This document shows positions 61,296 to 64,000 of a stretch of DNA of 64,000 bases, one piece after another. This stretch comes from Diadema setosum (lineage: Eukaryota; Echinodermata; Echinoidea; Diadematoida; Diadematidae): contig CM067067.1 in the NCBI GenBank assembly GCA_033980235.1, forward strand, positions 14,054,901 through 14,118,900, in the 5' to 3' direction. Every line of letters begins with the position of its first letter. Position 1 is the first letter of the stretch. A model generated the notes under the pieces. It had not been told where the DNA came from and searched no databases. It worked only from the letters and a program-made list of their open reading frames with translations. The translations under genes were made by a program, and so were the position numbers.

Positions 61296-61336
<41 letters not shown>
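61089..61336. repeat. (CTAT)n tetranucleotide array
   Basis: About 62 CTAT/TATC units with sparse TTTATC and TACC variants. The variants recur in a higher-order pattern (TTTATC about every 75-80 bp). Three open frames of more than 150 codons (LSIYLSIY) are by-products. Confidence 0.97.
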
Positions 61337-62556
61337 CATTGTCAACATACCTCTTTGTCTGTTTGTTATCGGCAGGCAACTATTCATCTATCTCTCTTTC
61401 TTCCTGTTACATTGTAATGCATGTATCGTGCACCTCTGAATTAGAAATAAATCTGCATTTTAGTACAGTGCACTCCCGTATATAACAAACGGTTCTAATG
61501 AAATTCCGGTAACAAGGAAGTAAAAATTCAGGCACCAACATTATCCGCTCTATTTTTTTTTTTTGTTTATTTGTTCGGTTAAAGCAAAATTTCGACATAA
61601 TGAAAGAAAACTAAGAGTCCCGAGGACTTTGTTATAACGAGAGTCGGTCGCATAATAGATTATTGTATTATTCTATTATCGTCCGTAACAACAAGCTCAT
61701 ACCAAGTAACCATAATACTGAACAGAACAATGCCATGGATGGTCATACAATCTACAATCTGATTTTAAAGGGACATGTCTAAAGAGCGCTATGAACCAGA
61801 AAAATAAAATCAACATTTTCCGATAAATAAAGTTTCGAGTATATTTCTTAAAGAAGAATAATTGACAGTCTACATGTCAATAATCATTCTACAATTCCAT
61901 GATGCATTTGAGTAATATAGGTCTCTCAATTCCTTTATGGTATTTCTGCTTACTCTATAAAAAAAAAAAAAAAAAACCAAAAAAAAAAACCCTCTTCAAT
62001 CAGAAATCTTGTTCAATTTCATTGAACTTAACAACACTGCAAGCACCACTGCTAGGGAGTGAGCTCATGAATACTACTGAAAAATTGCTTTACGCTGTAT
62101 GCAAATTTATTCCACCTTGTGTGTATTACATCTTTATAATCTATCCCCCGCCATCAAACATCTTTCTTGAGATGTAGCACTGGTGGTTAGCAACGTGTGA
62201 GGATGGATTGACAAAACGAGAGAAAAAAAAAAAGAGAGTGGGAGAGGACTCTAAGAAATAAAACGTAAACCACACAGTCTTTCATTCTCATGCAGAGAAA
62301 CTTTTGCTGTGATGAGGAGATGTGCTGAAAATGGGATCAATCTCGTATCTCTGATTATGTTGATGCTTTGAAAGCCGCGGGCACCTCATTATTATACTTC
62401 CATAATATGCTTTAGGTTATTATAACATTGAGCTCTCACGTCAAACTTTACAAGTTTTGAGTTGAACTATAAAGTGACATTATGTATTTTTTTTTCCCAT
62501 GCGTAAGAGTTAATCAATGATAAAACAAAAGGGCATCCAACTCCGGACCCTGGACC
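61337..62556. other. Non-coding stretch
   Basis: A and T homopolymers (61551-61564, 61960-61990); nothing else recognised. Confidence 0.6.
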
Positions 62557-63100
62557 CCGGTCCTTCCCGATACACTTGCAAATTTTTGCTTAGTCCCGTA
62601 TCAACGGTGGGGCCTTAGCCCCATCGTTGGTACCGGACTCTCCTTACCCCACTTTCTGTTTACACTTGTTTTTGCCAAAGTAGGCTAGCCCCACCGATAA
62701 TCCCGTACTATCTGGCCCTGCAAAAAAGCAGGGTTGGCACCGCAATTGCGGTGCCAAGCAAGCGAGTGTAAACAGAACGAAAAAATAATCCGGGGCTAAG
62801 CGACGGAGACGAAGTCCGACCCCCCACTGACCAATCAGAAACGAGGTAATCAAGTGCTGCCGGTGCGTGCGTTGTACTTGTACAGTGCACAGCGTAATCA
62901 TGAATATTCATGTGGTTTGGAAAGTACGGGACTAAGAAATACGAGTGTAAAAAGGTCAGTTTTCTCCTTAGCCCAGGACAAGAGTTTAGTACGGGATTTA
63001 TTGGCGAGTGTAAAAAGCTGAAAAAATTGGTACGGGACTAACGATAGTCCTGGGTCAGAGAAAGTACGAGGTTAGGAAACACAAGTGTAAAAAGGGCTTA
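62557..63100. mobile_element. Palindrome-rich non-autonomous DNA element (hAT-like, tentative)
   Basis: Two motifs recur in both orientations. AGTACGGGACTAA-type: 62923, 62988, 63029, 63064 on the plus strand, and inverted at 62589 and 62699. GAGTGTAAAAAG-type: 62764, 62943, 63006, 63084, and inverted at 62571 and 62660. The ends (TCCTTCCCGATACACTTGC and, inverted, GCCCTTTTTACACTTGTG) are imperfect inverted repeats. In the middle a CCCTGC-A6-GCAGGG hairpin (62716-62733) abuts a perfect 24-bp palindrome centred on CGCAATTGCG (62734-62757); a 14-bp palindrome CATGAATATTCATG is at 62898-62911. No transposase. Repeated subterminal motifs fit hAT-type elements, but superfamily and exact ends are uncertain. 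Confidence 0.65.
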
Positions 63101-63194
63101 AGAAAATTGCCAAATCGTGGCGATAGCGGTATCGTGGGACAGAGGAATAAGAGACACATGATATTAGAAAGTGAGGCAATGATTAACGTGGTCC

Positions 63195-63245
63195 ATTCAC
63201 AGGAAAATATAAACAGTATATTAATTCACAGGAAAATATAAACAG
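63195..63245. repeat. 22-bp direct repeat, 7-bp spacer
   Basis: ATTCACAGGAAAATATAAAC plus AG is present without mismatch at 63195-63216 and 63224-63245, separated by TATATTA. Confidence 0.85.
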
Positions 63246-64000
63246 CTGGTATACTTCAATTTGTACTTGCTGACGTTCCCTCAGAGACACGTATACCCTT
63301 AACTATCTGTCCACAACGATGCCATACGACATTCTCAAGTTTCAAAAATATTGTTCTTTTGTGCGAAATTGTATTTCTTCTACTTCTCATAACATGCTCT
63401 GATCGGAGTTTTGCATCCTGAGCTTGTATCAAGTAGCAAACATTCTTAAAAAAAAAAAAACTCACACAGCAACTTACCTGATATTGTATCTACAATTCCC
63501 ACAATCATTCGTTACAAGGATAGATTTGACTGCTATTAACCGTAGCCGGGTAGTGCACTCTCGTCCGCTGTAGTGAAAATCATCGTTCTGAGCCGATCAA
63601 CATAGTTCATCAAAATTCGCACGTAAAGTACTAAATACCAAAGTTTATGTGATTCTTTGTGATCTATTCATTCCTTCAGTATTAAAGTTGACTTTAAAGG
63701 TAGTTGATTATTATATAATAACGAACGACAAGTGGTTATTCCTTAGCTTGCTCTTTCAATTCTAAAGTATAAATTTGATCGAGAGTATATAAGACGATAT
63801 CATTATTTTGAGCAAGAGTTCGTGTATAATAGACAAAAGATGTACGTAGTTCCCTGCATTATATTCAGCTGTTATACCTGTATCGCAAACACTTTACTTG
63901 AGAGCCAGAAGGCTAATGATAGCCCGAGGCTCGCCTGACTGAGGGTTGCCCAACATAGCAATGAACAGCTGACGCGTGCTATGTGTATTTCCTGCATTGT
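63246..64000. other. Right-edge stretch with exon-like signals on the minus strand
   Basis: A consensus donor CAG|GTAAGT lies at 63478/63477 on the minus strand and a T13-AAG acceptor-like site at about 63447, with a 60-codon open frame below it (LENVVWHRCGQIVKG). The 31-bp gap is too short for a normal animal intron, so the two signals do not form one intron. Nothing else recognised. Confidence 0.35.

Noticed and set aside
60990..61485. Three overlapping open frames of about 150 codons (LSIYLSIY repeats)
   Set aside because: They are translations of the (CTAT)n array in three frames; no stop can arise in a pure CTAT repeat.
63447..63478. Donor and acceptor-like pair on the minus strand
   Set aside because: The implied intron would be 31 bp, below what animals splice.

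Overview
The window reads as nuclear DNA of an animal, most likely a marine deuterostome and probably an echinoderm. The signs are split genes with GT..AG introns, high A+T, very dense microsatellites, many small inverted-repeat transposons (three with arms of about 180-280 bp), and a decayed restriction-like-endonuclease LINE. The species assignment is inference: the foldback sequences at 33.9-34.5 kb and 45.2-45.6 kb look like families I associate with echinoderm genomes. No bacterial operon, CRISPR array or intact virus is visible.

Genes: the only convincing protein gene lies at the left edge on the minus strand. It is an ankyrin-repeat protein with two coding exons (692..1202 and 1..178, continuing off the left edge) joined by a well-formed intron. 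Upstream there is a plausible untranslated first exon (1630..1818), a TATA-like box, and consensus AP-1 and CRE sites. The rest, about 62 kb, looks intergenic or intronic. A few isolated exon-like open stretches with good splice signals (15154..15366 minus, 17410..17632 plus) are given as low-confidence candidates.

Transposon layer, left to right: 7.1-7.4 kb multi-part inverted repeats; 10.64-11.1 kb two-unit tandem repeat; 12.00-12.66 kb terminal-inverted-repeat element holding seven copies of one 20-bp motif; 14.5 and 43.3 kb ultrashort palindromic inserts bracketed by direct repeats; 16.6, 33.2 and 35.7 kb three copies of one family; 22.3 kb fragment of the 34 kb family; 31.5 and 39.9 kb tRNA-derived SINEs; 33.9-34.5, 45.2-45.6 and 46.5-47.5 kb long foldback elements; 59.55-60.21 kb LINE 3' end; 62.55-63.1 kb palindrome-rich element with repeated subterminal motifs.

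Simple repeats fill much of the rest: long (AT), (GT/CA), (GA), (AAT), (TTCAA) and (CTAT) tracts and G/C homopolymers. They produce many long but meaningless open frames, which are omitted. The parts do not form a pathway. The interest lies in the variety of small non-autonomous elements, above all the paired ultrashort palindromes with duplicated flanks and the motif-array element at 12 kb.
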